Shown in pieces: positions 54,242 through 64,000 of a DNA stretch of 64,000 nt. The notes under the pieces were generated by a model. It did not search any database, was not told the origin of the DNA, and was given only the letters and a program-made list of their open reading frames with translations. Made by a program: the position numbers and the translations under genes. The stretch's first letter is position 1; each line of letters starts with the position of its first letter. The stretch is from Tilletiopsis washingtonensis (taxonomy: Eukaryota; Basidiomycota; Exobasidiomycetes; Entylomatales): NCBI RefSeq assembly GCF_003144115.1, contig NW_020312007.1:277898-341897 (forward strand). The letters run 5' to 3'.

Positions 54242-57200
54242 ATGGCCTCCATCAATCCCTTCCAGCCCGATCCGCTCTCCCACTCCGATGCCGGCGCCGC
54301 AGACGAGGGCGCCGCCTCGCCGCACGCCTCGCGCAGTGCCCTCGCCGCCCTGCCGCACTCGCCCTTCCGCGACGTGCCCTCGCCTGGCGTCAATGGCGCG
54401 CCGTACAGCGACAGCGCTCTGTTAGAAGCTCAGGACAGCCGCAGCGCGCTCGCCGCCTCGGCACGGCCCGCGCCGCCGCGCCGCTCGCTCTCCTCGTCGT
54501 CGTCGTCCTCCTCCGCCTCGCTCCTCTCCGACGCCGAGTCGGGCGCCGCCTTCCCGCTGCGCTCCTCGCGCAGCGGCTCGCACCGCCCGCGCTCCGTGCT
54601 CGAGCGCATCCGCCGCCGCGCCCGCAGCATCGCCGCCGTCGACTCGCGCGCGCGCGAGGATGCCTTTGGGCCTGGCACGGGGCGCGCAGGGCGCGGCGCG
54701 GCGGTGCGCGGCATGCAGCGCAAGGAGAAGGCGCTCTGGGACTGGGCTAACGTCGAGGACCTCGATGCCTTTCTCAGCGAAGTGCGTGCAGTGCGGAGCA
54801 TCTGGGCAGCAGCGTGAGGGTGATGGCCAGTCTGCAGCGCGAGGGTGATGGCTCAGTCTGTGGCGTGAGGGTGACGGCTCAATCTTCAGCTGTCGGCGCC
54901 TCGTTGCTGCATCGTCCGATAGTGGACCTCGGCCACCGGTGGAGACAGTAGTGCATCTCTGTGTCGCCATGTCTCGCCGTCCTGAGGCTGCTGCTGTTCG
55001 GCGCAGCGAATGCAACTCGGGCTGACGCGCGTGCCTCAGGTGTATGCGTACTACACCGGCAAGGGCATCTACGCCATCGGCCTTAGCCGGCTTCTCAATC
55101 TGCTGTGAGTCGCAGCAGCTGGGCTCTTCTATGAACACGCACATCGTTGCTGACTTCGAGCGCAGCACCATAGCCTTTGTCATGGGCTTCACCACTTTTC
55201 TCTCGCGCTGCATCGACTACTCGCTCATCCGCCACGACGGCAATCTGAGCGAGACGGTCATTCCGCATTGCGTCGCGCGGTGAGCTATACTAGTTGATCA
55301 ATTGAGGCTCGGCTCTCATCGCGATGTCTCGCTCGCAGCTCTTCCGGCGCCTCGCTGCTGCTGCTTCTGCTGCTCGGCATGCTCTACGCGTGGCAGGTCG
55401 TGCAGTTCGGTGCGGGCATCAGCCGGCTACGGGCGATGCATGCGTTCTACGAGGAGCTGCTCGAGGTGCCCGACGTGAGTGGCCCCTCACAACACACTCC
55501 ATCTGCCGGCCGCTGACCTCTCGATGCGGCCTCGCAGGCGGACATTGCCTCGATTCCCTGGTCGCAGATCGTGACACGCCTGCGCAACTTGCGCGACACG
55601 CACCCGACAGCCATCTCCTCTGCCGGTGCAGGCGCACACGAGCGCTCGCTTCTGGACGCGCACAGCGTGGCAAACCGCATCATGCGGCGCTCCAACTACC
55701 TCATCGCGCTCTTCAACAAGGACCTGCTCGACCTCTCGGTGCCGCTGCCGGGCATGCGCAACCGCGCGCCCGTGCTCACGCGCACGATGGAGTGGAACCT
55801 CAGCTTCTGCCTGCTCGGCTTTGTATTTGACCGGCGGGGACAGGTGCGCAAGCAGTTCATGGACGAGCGGTATCGCGCGCAGCTCGTCGAGGGGTGAGTT
55901 GCCGAGCCTCTGCGCGCAATGCTGACGCACGCTGACGCACACCACAGCCTGAAGCGGCGCTTCATCTTCATGGCGCTGCTCAACGCCCTCTTTGCGCCGT
56001 TCATCGTCATCGCCGTGCTGGTGTACTCCTTCTTCCGCTACTTTGAGGTGTACCACCAGGACCCCAAGCAGATCGGCGGGCGCCAGTACACGCGCCTGGC
56101 GCGCTGGAAGTTCCGCGAGTTCAACGAGCTGCCGCATCTCTTTACGCGGCGCTGCCACGCCAGCTATCCGTTTGCGCACAAGTACATCGACCAGTTCCCC
56201 AAGGAGCGCACTGCGATTGTCGCGCGGTGAGTGTGGCGTGCGCCCTCGTTGTCAGTGGCTCAGCTGACGGCTCGGCACAGCTTCGTGTCCTTCATTGCCG
56301 GGTCCTTTATGGCCGTGCTCGTCGTGGCCTCAATCATCGACCCGGACCTCTTCGTGCACTTTGACATCTCGCATCAGCGCACGACCCTCTTCTACATCGG
56401 AGTCTTCGGCGCCATTCTGGCCGTGGCGCGCGGCATGGTGCCCGACGACCGCCTCGTCTTCGAGCCCGAGGTCATCATGAGCACCGTCGTCGAGCACACG
56501 CACTACTGTCCCGACGAGTGGCGCGGCCGCTTCCACAGCGCAGACGTGCATGCGCAGTTCTCGGAGCTGTACCGCCTCAAGATCTACATCTTCGTACAGG
56601 AGCTCTTCAGCGTGCTCATCACGCCATGGGTGCTCTGGCGCAGCCTGCCGAACAGCGCGCCCGAGATCATCGACTTCTTCCGGCAGGTGAGTGCGCCAGC
56701 GGCATGTGATACCTGCTCCGAGCTGACATGGGCTTTGCCGACAGTTCACGGTGCACGTCGACGGCACCGGCTACGTCTGCAGCTTTGCTGTCTTCGCTCG
56801 CAACAGCAATCAGCGTTTCGGCGCCTCAGCGAACGTGCCGGAGGAGCGGCTCTCTGCCACGAAGGACGCCAGTACGTGGCGCCGCGCATCGCCATGCCTC
56901 ATGTCCGCTGACGCCTGCACACCGGCAGAGATGGAGGCGCGCATGGAGCGGTCGCTCTATGGCTTCGCGCTGGAGAACCCCGAATGGCGAGCGCCGCCTG
57001 ACTCGTCTGCCTCGGCATTCTTGGAGCGTGTCGGCGAGGCGGTGGCAGCGCAAGCTCAAGGGAACGGCATCGCAGGCGCACGGCCCACTGTCGGCGGTGT
57101 GCCGATCTCCGTGCCCGGCATGGCGGCGCGCAACGATGCGCTCGCCTTCTCGTTGCAGGCCAAAAGCCAGCTGTACGAGTCAGCCTTCGCGCGCAGTGTG

Positions 57201-57488
57201 GCGAATGCCTCGACACCCGGCGGCGGCCTGGGTGCGCGGAGCCGCCAGCGAGGCGCAAGTCGAATGCAGGCCGTCGAAGAGACGGAGCCACAAGCGCCTC
57301 CGACAGCGGAAGAGACGCAGCTGCTCGACGTCGGCGGCCCCTTCATGCACGCCAGCGACGACGCCTCCGCACTGCCGCATGGTAGCGAGTTGGGCGCCGA
57401 CTCGGCATCGGCGGCGGCTCGCGACCGAGCTGGCCTGCAGGGCCTCGTGCGGCAAGCGTACGGTGGCGCGCCAGGCGCCCGCTGGTGA
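54242..57488 (+). CDS. ATG9: Autophagy lipid scramblase Atg9
   Basis: Multi-spanning membrane protein and lipid scramblase whose vesicles seed autophagosomes. Nine exons (54242-54781, 55040-55104, 55166-55279, 55339-55474, 55538-55893, 55948-56226, 56281-56686, 56745-56871, 56929-57488) give 860 residues. A disordered Ser-rich N-terminus of about 160 residues precedes the core ([55 protein letters not shown]). Further diagnostic parts are [70 protein letters not shown] and [16 protein letters not shown]. The intron 56872-56928 is a multiple of three and open, but removing it gives the expected [20 protein letters not shown]. Intron 1 (258 nt) contains a minisatellite and intron 5 a duplicated branch-point word. 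The stop is 82 bases from that of RRP6. Confidence 0.94.
54812..54888 (+). repeat. Three-copy 25-26 bp minisatellite in ATG9 intron 1
   Basis: Three imperfect head-to-tail copies start GCGTGAGGGTGATGGC, GCGCGAGGGTGATGGC and GCGTGAGGGTGACGGC (54812-54836, 54837-54862, 54863-54888). They lie wholly inside intron 1 and partly explain its 258-nt length. Confidence 0.9.
55921..55940 (+). repeat. Duplicated branch-point word in ATG9 intron 5
   Basis: GCTGACGCAC occurs twice in direct tandem just before the CAG acceptor of ATG9 intron 5, giving two candidate CTGAC branch points in a 54-nt intron. Confidence 0.85.
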
Positions 57489-57570
57489 CCCGCCTCGTCT
57501 CTCACCGCTGTTCACGCTGTCCATGCTCTCGCTGTATCACTAAAGCATCGATTACCACGCCTCTTCCCCC

Positions 57571-60371
57571 TCAGCGCGGGAAGCTGGCGCTCTTGCCGCC
57601 GCCGCTGATCTCGCTGCGCTTGCGGCTCGTCGACACCGTCGCCAGACTGCGCTCGCCCTTCTCCTTGCCGCCCGCTGCCCCGTCCCTCTTCTTCTTCTTC
57701 TCCTTGCGGTTGCCCGGCGCAGCACGCACGGGCTGTGGTGCATCGAGGATCGACGGCACGTTCTCGTAGCTGAACGCCGGCGCCGGCGCCGCTTCAGACG
57801 AGGACGCAGCAGCGGAGGACGAGGCTGCGGCAGCGCCCTCTTCGCCGCCCGCTGCCTCCTCCTCGGCACGCGCCTTCTTGCTGGCGCGGCGCGCCTCCTT
57901 GCTCCAGCGCTCCTTCTTGCGCTTCTTGCCCACCTGCACGATGGAGTCGTCGTCGTCTGCCTCTGCCTCTGCTGCCTGAGGCGCAGCGACAAGAGGCACA
58001 GGTGCGGCGATCGCGGCTGCGGGCGCCGGGGCAGGCGTGGCGGGAACAGCGGCGGCCGCGGGTGCCATGGACACGTCCGCCGACGGCTGCGGCTGCTGCG
58101 CTGCGCCCTCCTCTGCGCTCGACTTTGCACGCGTTGTGAGGAGGCCGCGAATCGCGCCGCTGAGGCCGCGCTTGATCTTCTGCACCTGCGTCTGCGCCTT
58201 GCCGTCGCGCGACGACTGCGGCAGCGGCGCCAGCGGCCGAGCGAACGGCGATGGCGGCGCCGAAACTGGCGAGGCCGCCTCGGCGACGGGCGCCGGAGAG
58301 GCGTTCTTCTTGCGGCCGAAGAGCGAAGCTGTCAGAGTGCGCGCGGCACTCGGCTTGCTTGACGATGCGGCGGCTGAGCTCTGCTGTGCCGGCGGCGAGG
58401 GCGGCGAGTTGAATTGCTCCCAGAGCGACGTGACGACGGAGGGTGTGGGCGAGAGGCGGCCCTCGGTCTTCATCTCGACGGCTCCAGACGGCTCGGCCTG
58501 AGCAGGACGCGCGACGGCCTCGCCCATCTCCTCGTCTCCCTGCGTCTGTGCCTGCGCCAGCGCCAGCTCGGCCTTCTTGCGCTCCTCGCGCGCCGCCTGC
58601 GCCTTCTCCCACGCCGCCACCTCCTCGACGATCTCGCGCGCAATCTCGGGCGCACGCTTCTTGAGCGCCGGTCCGACGCACGCCGCTACAGCCTGTGCAG
58701 TTGTTGGTGCACGCGACGCCAGCGAGAGGAGATTGGCGGTGGAGAGGATGTAGCTGCCGGCGCGGCGGTCAGTACTGCTCGATTGCTCTGGCCCTGAAGT
58801 GGAGCGGGAACTCACCGCGTGGACTCGTCGTTCTCTCTGGCACAGCGGTCGCGCCAGTCGTGCAGTCTTCGCCAGAGTCTCTCTGTCCTGCTGAGACCCT
58901 CGATGCCCTCCTTCTCCCATCTGTCATCCACCCCCCTGGCCTCCTCGCCGCCGGCGCGCTTCCACATGGTGCGCCAGCCCTCGCGGCCCTCGCCGGCGGG
59001 GTCCCACGCCTCCTTGGCATACGTACGTGCCGCCGTCTTCTTGCTGCGCTCAAAGACGTGCAGCAGCGGCTCGGCACTGGCGCCGCCGAGCGTCGCCAGC
59101 TCGGCGCGCAGCGCATCGTAGACGTAGAGCAGGCTGTGCGTGTCGGCGCGGGCGTAGTAGAGCATGGGCGCGGGCAGCGGACGGATGCGCCAGTCGGCCA
59201 GCTGCCAGCGCTTGTCGGCCTCGAAGTTGGTGTGGCGCGAGAGAAGGTAGGCGAGCGACTTTGCCGGGTACGACAGGATGCTGGCGGCGTGATACGTGTC
59301 GAAGAGGCCGACGAGGTAGGCATTGAGGTCACGCTGCAGCCACAGCACGTCGTGCTCGGCGCCGTGCAGCACCTTGATCTTGGCCGGGTCAGCCAGCGCA
59401 TCGTTGAGGATGTGGAAGTTGGCGCGCACGGGCGGCGAGAGGGCGTCGATGATGTAGTCGCCGAAGCGCGTCGAGAGCTGCACGAGACACACGAGGCCCT
59501 GGTACGAGCGGTAGTTGTGATGCTCGACGTCGAGGGCAATCTCCTGCACGCGCTCCTCGAGCAGATGCAAACGCAGCTCCTCGAGCTGCGCCAGCGTCGC
59601 CACCCACGTGAACGGCGTCGGCCCTGCGGTGGGCTTCATGCCGTCGATGGGCGGCGGCGGCTCGTAGCCCTCGGGCTTCTGCAGCGCGTGGGCGGGCGCG
59701 GCAAAGGCGTGGATCTCGTCGTAGTACGGGTTCTCGCGCGGCGGGCCCTCGGCACAGTACATGCCCGCGCGTGGCGCCTTGACGGGCACGCTGGCGCCGG
59801 GCCGCGGCGTGTTCTCCAGCGGCGAGACGGCGTGCGGCTTGGTGGCGAGCGCGTGCGACCAGGCGCGCTCGCGCGAGTTGTCCGGGCTCGCAAAGAGCGT
59901 CTGCGGCAGCGGCGAGATGGGCGCGTTGAGGATGCTGGCGGGCAGCGGGCCGGCCGGAAAGCCGCCGGCGAGCGCGGCGCTCTCGTTCTTGGCCTTTGGC
60001 GCAGTCGGCGCCGGCGCGCTGGCGGCCGAGCGGCGCAGCGGCGTGCGGCCGGCGTGCTCGTCGAGCGCGCGGTCGGCGGCCTCGAGGAGCGCATCGACGA
60101 CGTCGCCGACGCCCTCGAGGCGCGCGCCCTGCAGGTCCAGCGCGCTGATCTCGTCGCGGTGGCCGCGCGCGCCGGCGATGCGCTGCACGAGGGCGTGCAG
60201 CGTGGCCGAGGTGGCGGCGAGGTCGGCGGCGAGCGGGCGCGCGAGGGAGCGGTGCATGGCCAGCGAGCTGGGCCCGGGCAGCGCGGCGGCGGCGGCCGTC
60301 GGCGGCTGCAGCGCGGCCTGCAGTGCGGCGAGGTAGGCCAGCAGCTCGGAGGCGGGCGGAGGCGGCGCCAT
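57571..60371 (-). CDS. RRP6: Nuclear exosome 3'-5' exoribonuclease Rrp6/EXOSC10
   Basis: Catalytic DEDD-Y nuclease of the nuclear exosome, which trims rRNA and snoRNA precursors and degrades aberrant RNA. Two exons (58816-60371, 57571-58753) give 912 residues. An N-terminal helical region fits the PMC2NT (Rrp47-binding) domain. The exonuclease has Exo I EIALDVEHHNYRSYQG near residue 279, Exo II HGAEHDVLWLQRDL near 340 and Exo III YARADTHSLLYVYD near 407, all acidic residues and the Tyr present. A preceding patch PTPFTWVATLAQLEELR is also typical. The HRDC domain spans the intron (LWRRLHDWRDRCARENDEST, then YILSTANLLSLASRAP). The C-terminal third is low-complexity with Lys/Arg clusters (GKKRKKERWSKEARR) that may serve nuclear import and lasso-type RNA binding. 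A Met 24 codons upstream is in frame; the inner one is chosen for position and context. Confidence 0.94.
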
Positions 60372-60568
60372 GCTGGGCCGTGGAGGGTGTGGTGGTGCCG
60401 AGGATGGCGAGTGGAGCGAGAAGGGCCGGGAGGAGCGAAACAATTCTCAGGCGGCCGACTTTCTCTCGGCCGGCACGGGCGCTGCTCCCACGCTCCCCAG
60501 CCAAGCGCCGCGCCAACAAAGACAGCGCGCCGGTGCGCATTCACCCCGCTTGCCCTCCAACCACCAGC
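60372..60568. promoter_or_regulatory. Shared divergent promoter RRP6/GOS1
   Basis: 197 bases between start codons. No TATA box; both transcripts must initiate here or slightly within the neighbouring leader. Inferred from spacing only. Confidence 0.45.
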
Positions 60569-61512
60569 ATGGCATACGAGTCCCACCGGCGCACCGTGCG
60601 CAGCCTCGAGGCACAGCTCGACGCGCTCCTCGCGTCCAGCAGCAGCAGCGCGTCGTCGGCGTCGCTCGAGGCCGGCGCCTCGTCGCTGCCCGCGCTGCTC
60701 GCCTCGCTGCGCCGCGCCAACGACGCCCTCGCCGGCGCCCTGGCGCCCACTGCCACGCAGGCGCAGCGCGCCGCCGTCGCGCGCCACGCAGACGTGCTCG
60801 ACGACGCAGAGCGCGAGTGGGCGCGCATGGAGCGCCGCCGCGGCGACGTGCTGGGCGATGTGCGTCGTGACATTGAGTGAGTGTCAGGGCGCGGCGGCAC
60901 CGGTACGGCACGGCGCCATGCAACAAGGGCGAGCAGCGAGGGCAGCAGACGAACGCCAGCGTGCGCGTGTCCGATTTCTCCGCGGCCACTGTGTGTCGTC
61001 TGCACAGACGCTTCGCTTGGCTCACCGAGTCCGGAGTCGCGGCTAGACGAGGCACATCTGCCTCGCAGCACAGGCAAGGGAATGTCTTGCCATGCGTGCT
61101 TGTCGTGGCGTCTCGGCTCTATTCAGCGCTCCTGCTGACTTGCCCAACAGCTCGTACAAGACACGGCACGGCGCCGAGGAGGGCTCGCTGCTGTACGAGC
61201 GCGACCGCATCTCCAACTCACACAGCATGATCGACGGCACCCTCGAGTACGTGATCTCCCCTGCCCTCCTTCTTCTTGCCCTCACCTCTGCCGTCCTCTC
61301 ACAGTCAAGCATACGCCACACGCGGCTCCCTCGCTGCCCAGCGTGGCGTGCTGCAGCAGACGACGGCGCGGCTGCGCTCCTCGGCGGCCCAGGTACCCGG
61401 GCTCAACACGCTCATCACGCGCATCAACCGCCGGCGAAGGCGCGATAGCGTCATCATGGGCCTGCTTATTGGCGCCTGTACGCTGCTGCTGCTGTGGTGG
61501 ATCTCACGGTAG
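60569..61512 (+). CDS. GOS1: Golgi Qb-SNARE Gos1
   Basis: Tail-anchored SNARE for intra-Golgi and endosome-to-Golgi fusion, partner of Sed5, Ykt6 and Sft1. Three exons (60569-60876, 61151-61246, 61305-61512) give 203 residues. An N-terminal helical region (ESHRRTVRSLEAQLDALLAS) leads to the SNARE motif starting at ERDRISNSHSMIDGTLDQAY and continuing ATRGSLAAQRGVLQQTTARL, then PGLNTLITRINRRRRRDSVI. The last about 20 residues form the membrane anchor (MGLLIGACTLLLLWWISR). The central-layer Gln lies in SLAAQRG or the adjacent helix turn. Splicing of intron 2 restores the conserved DQAY join. Intron 1 is long (274 nt). Confidence 0.94.
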
Positions 61513-61679
61513 GAAGGAGGAGGGTGAAATGCAAACACATATACCTGCAGCCAGCGAGTGACGGGACACCCAATGCAAGTGCCCGGACAGGCGAACACGC
61601 CCCAGTGGCGGACAGTCCGGCACGGCACGGCACAATCACTGCGCACAGAGGCGAATTTGGTATACATTTGCTTGCTCTC

Positions 61680-62681
61680 TCATGTCGCTCGTTGTTGTGC
61701 GTCCATGCCGCGGAACACGTCGCGCAAATGTCCCTGTGCCTCGGCCGCTTGCTTCTCCAGGAACTGCAGATTGCGCATCCGTGCATCAGCCTTGTCGGCT
61801 TTTTCAGTCTCGCCGCGTGCAACAAGGGGCCTGCAGCTGAGACGCTCGCACGCACCTTCATCTTCTTGCCCAGATTCGCCACCTCGGCCGAGAGCGTCTG
61901 CTCGCGCTCGAGCAGCTCGGCCTGCACGTCTGGCGAGGGCGTCTTGAGAAACCTGCGTGTGCCATGCGAGATGTGGAGTCAGGCATGGTGCTATGTGGGC
62001 AGCGTGGAGCCACGGAAGGCGCACGCGGCTGCACGTGCTCCGGCAGCAGGCGCAGTGGCCGCCTCTGACACACAGGCCATTACGGCAGGCGCAACGCACT
62101 CGCAGTCCCGCTTGCTGCCGTGTCTCTGCCTCTCCATGCTAGCCATGACCGCTCGTCCCCCAACAGCCGGCAAGCACTTGACGAGCCCCGTGCGAAGCGC
62201 ACTGCGGCGCCTGATCCGGGCCTCGACAGTCTGGACGCTGTCTGCCTCCCGAGTTGCAGCTGCTGCTCCGTGCCCGCCTCGCCAGGCGCTCGTTGCAGAG
62301 CAGCACCCGTGCCTGTCGCCCGGTGCTGGTGCAATCTCGCCGCCTGCTGCCCGCTCAAGGCGCGCTGCCGCGCCGCCTGCGCCGCTGCCTCGCCGCCCGG
62401 CCCGACCCTACGCCGCCGCCCCACTGCCACTCACATCTTGCCGCGCCCGACCCACAGCGTCGCGTCCTTCTCCTCCTCGACCTGCCTGCGCGTCAGCTCG
62501 GCGCGGCGGCGCGCGCCCTCGAGGCTCGAGCTCTGGGCGCGCACGCGGCTGAGCTCGCGCTGCGCCGCGACGGCCTGCGCCTGCATCTGCGCGAGGATCT
62601 GCGGGGCAGGCGTGTGAGCGTGGGTGAGAGAGGAGACAAAGTAGGACACACCTGGTGCAGCTGGGCATCAGGGAGCGACAT
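61680..62681 (-). CDS. PFD1: Prefoldin subunit 1
   Basis: Beta-type subunit of the hexameric prefoldin co-chaperone, which passes nascent actin and tubulin to the CCT chaperonin. Four exons (62652-62681, 62435-62598, 61856-61952, 61680-61763) give 124 residues, matching human PFD1 (122). Two coiled-coil helices (LAQMQAQAVAAQRELSRVRA and AELLEREQTLSAEVANLGKK) flank the beta hairpin ATLWVGRGKMFLKTPSPDV; FLEKQAAEAQGHLRDVF closes the protein. For the last intron I chose the CTGCAG acceptor at 61764-61766 because it gives KKMKFLEKQ, aligning with human KKSYLERS; an acceptor 27 nt earlier would also stay in frame. Intron 2 (61953-62434) is 482 nt, the longest in the window. Confidence 0.88.
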
Positions 62682-62845
62682 GCTGGGCGCTTGTTGAGGG
62701 ATGGAGGTGGGAAGGAAGCCTCGTCGCGCGTGTTGCACTTTCGGGCTTCACGTCAGAGTCGCGCGCCGTGCCGCTCGAGCCACCCTCGCCCTCGCCCTCC
62801 ACTCGCTGGCCCCTCCCTTCCTACTCCCACCTCCGCTCGCCCGCC
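62682..62845. promoter_or_regulatory. Shared divergent promoter PFD1/UBA3
   Basis: 164 bases between start codons, the shortest head-to-head gap here. The right part is C/T-rich toward UBA3. Bidirectional promoter inferred from spacing. Confidence 0.5.
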
Positions 62846-64000
62846 ATGTCCGACGCCTCGTCGTCGTCCTCGTCCGGCACGCCGCGCCTGCGCTCGCGCA
62901 CCGCCCACATCGATGCGCTCCTCGACCGCGCCGGCCGTGCGTCGGCGCGACCTGCCGTTGCACACCTCCACTGACACTCGCGCCATGCGCAGCGTACACC
63001 GATGCCTCCTTCGTGCCGGGTGCCGCGTGCGTCCCTCGTTGTCCTGCCCTGAATCTTCACTGACCTCGCACCAGTCCGAAGAAGGTGCTGCGCAACACGG
63101 CAAAGGTGCTCGTCATCGGCGCCGGCGGCCTCGGCTGCGAGCTGCTCGCCAACCTGGCGCTCTCGGGCTTCCGCGACATCCACCTCATCGACATGGACAC
63201 CATCGACACCAGCAACCTCAACCGCCAGTTTCTCTTCCGGTGCGTACAGCAGCCAGGTATCGTGCCGGACACCGCTGTCGCGTGCAAGACGCAGGCATCG
63301 CGAGTAACGCTCGCACGACACTCCGTTCCCGCCACGTGCTCCTCGCAGTGCCCTCTGACGCTCCTTCTCTCCGCGCAGCACCAAGGACGTGGGCCGCTCC
63401 AAGGCCCTCGTGGCCGCCGAGTTTGTCATGCGCCGCGTGCCCGGCACGCAAGTGACGGCATACCACGGGCGCATCCAGGACAAGGACGAGGCATACTATA
63501 TGCAGTTCGACATGGTCATCTGCGGCCTGGACTCGGTGAGTGAAGCTGGTGGTGCGGTGCGGTGTAGTGAGGTCTGCTGCAGAGAACACGCGCTCGAGGT
63601 GTGGTGCAGAAAGGTCTTGCGCCGCAGTGCAGAGACGCTGGGCCGCTATGCTGGCCCCTTGCGCTGTCGTGCTGACTGATCGCTGCACAGGTCGAGGCAC
63701 GGCGCTGGATCAACGCCACGCTCGTCAACATGGTCGATCCCGACAACCCGGACTCGCTCAAGCCGCTCATCGACGGCGGCACCGAGGGCTTCAAGGGCCA
63801 GGCGCGCCTCATTCTCCCGACGCTCACGTCGTGCTATGAGTGCAGCCTCGACATGCTGACGCGGCAGACCGTCTTTCCCATCTGCACGATTGCCAACACG
63901 CCGCGCCTGCCCGAGCACTGCATCGAGTGGGCCAGTGTGCTCGAGTGGCCGCGCGTCTTTGGGCGTGAGTGGCCGGCGTCGCGAGGGACGTGTCAGGGTT
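62846..64000 (+). CDS. UBA3: NEDD8-activating enzyme E1 catalytic subunit Uba3, N-terminal part
   Basis: Catalytic half of the NEDD8 E1 (with Ula1/APPBP1), which starts cullin neddylation. Exons seen are 62846-62936, 62993-63026, 63075-63239, 63379-63535 and 63691-63964, about 240 codons; the window ends inside the next intron (GTGAGT at 63965). A Ser-rich start leads to [16 protein letters not shown], then the ATP-binding Rossmann motif [20 protein letters not shown] and [17 protein letters not shown] with the conserved Arg. A CYEC pair near residue 200 is half of the zinc site. The catalytic Cys214 is present in [16 protein letters not shown], aligning with human Cys216. Intron joins at 62937 and 63027 restore the conserved spacing between the N-terminal helix and Rossmann strand. 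Confidence 0.95.

Noticed and set aside
1-64000. tRNA genes, CRISPR arrays, transposons or virus-like elements.
   Set aside because: No tRNA B-box-like word in a plausible cloverleaf, no spaced direct-repeat array, no terminal repeats and no polymerase, integrase, transposase or capsid-like protein were seen.

Overview
The window is nuclear DNA of a compact, GC-rich fungus, most likely a basidiomycete and perhaps from Ustilaginomycotina (the exact lineage is inference). The signs are conserved eukaryotic genes on both strands, introns mostly of 52-65 nt that begin GTGAGT or GTGCGT, carry a CTGAC branch-point core and end in CAG, strong C/G preference at third codon positions, and short gaps between genes. 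I recognise 26 genes, two of them cut by the window edges. Gene models were built by hand, joining exons by frame, intron signals and family conservation; I expect a few boundaries to be off by some bases. I saw no rRNA, tRNA, CRISPR array, transposon or virus-like element.

Layout. 1-10.3 kb: the end of RPA2 (ssDNA binding), RAD21 (cohesin), a GT90/CAP10-type glycosyltransferase (-), and ALG9 (N-glycan mannosyltransferase). 10.4-15.3 kb: ORC1 (-) and inorganic pyrophosphatase, which has a possible mitochondrial alternative start. 15.3-18.8 kb: a 3.5 kb stretch with no credible gene. 18.8-24.2 kb: a secreted sedolisin protease, a probable Mis14/Nsl1 kinetochore subunit (-), and a Rho4-type GTPase. 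24.3-32.3 kb: PIG-U (-, GPI transamidase), mitochondrial Obg GTPase MTG2, an unidentified helical protein (-), and CstF64/RNA15. 34.1-38.8 kb: a single gene joining a Csr1-type Sec14 lipid-transfer module to an IML2/TTC39 module. 39.9-44.8 kb: a secreted GH43-like glycosidase, a zinc alcohol dehydrogenase with micro-exons, and an Mpo1/DUF962 protein (-). 46-49.4 kb: a two-HKD phospholipase D-like protein with a very long spacer. 49.9-57.5 kb: GRX5 (-), MSS51, AP-3 sigma (-), ATG9. 57.6-64 kb: RRP6 (-), GOS1, prefoldin 1 (-), and the start of UBA3.

The genes are mostly housekeeping and are not one pathway. Many sit head to head over 160-260 bp (PIG-U/MTG2, GRX5/MSS51, AP3S/ATG9, RRP6/GOS1, PFD1/UBA3), so shared bidirectional promoters are likely. 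Several pairs converge with only 56-200 bp between stop codons. Recurring functional themes are secretion and glycosylation (ALG9, PIG-U, GT90, GOS1), mitochondria (MTG2, GRX5, MSS51, possibly the pyrophosphatase) and lipids (Sec14-IML2, MPO1, PLD-like).

The most unusual item is the Sec14-IML2 fusion. It physically joins a lipid-transfer module to a family linked in yeast to lipid droplets and clearance of protein inclusions, and the junction lies inside one uninterrupted 3.3 kb coding exon.
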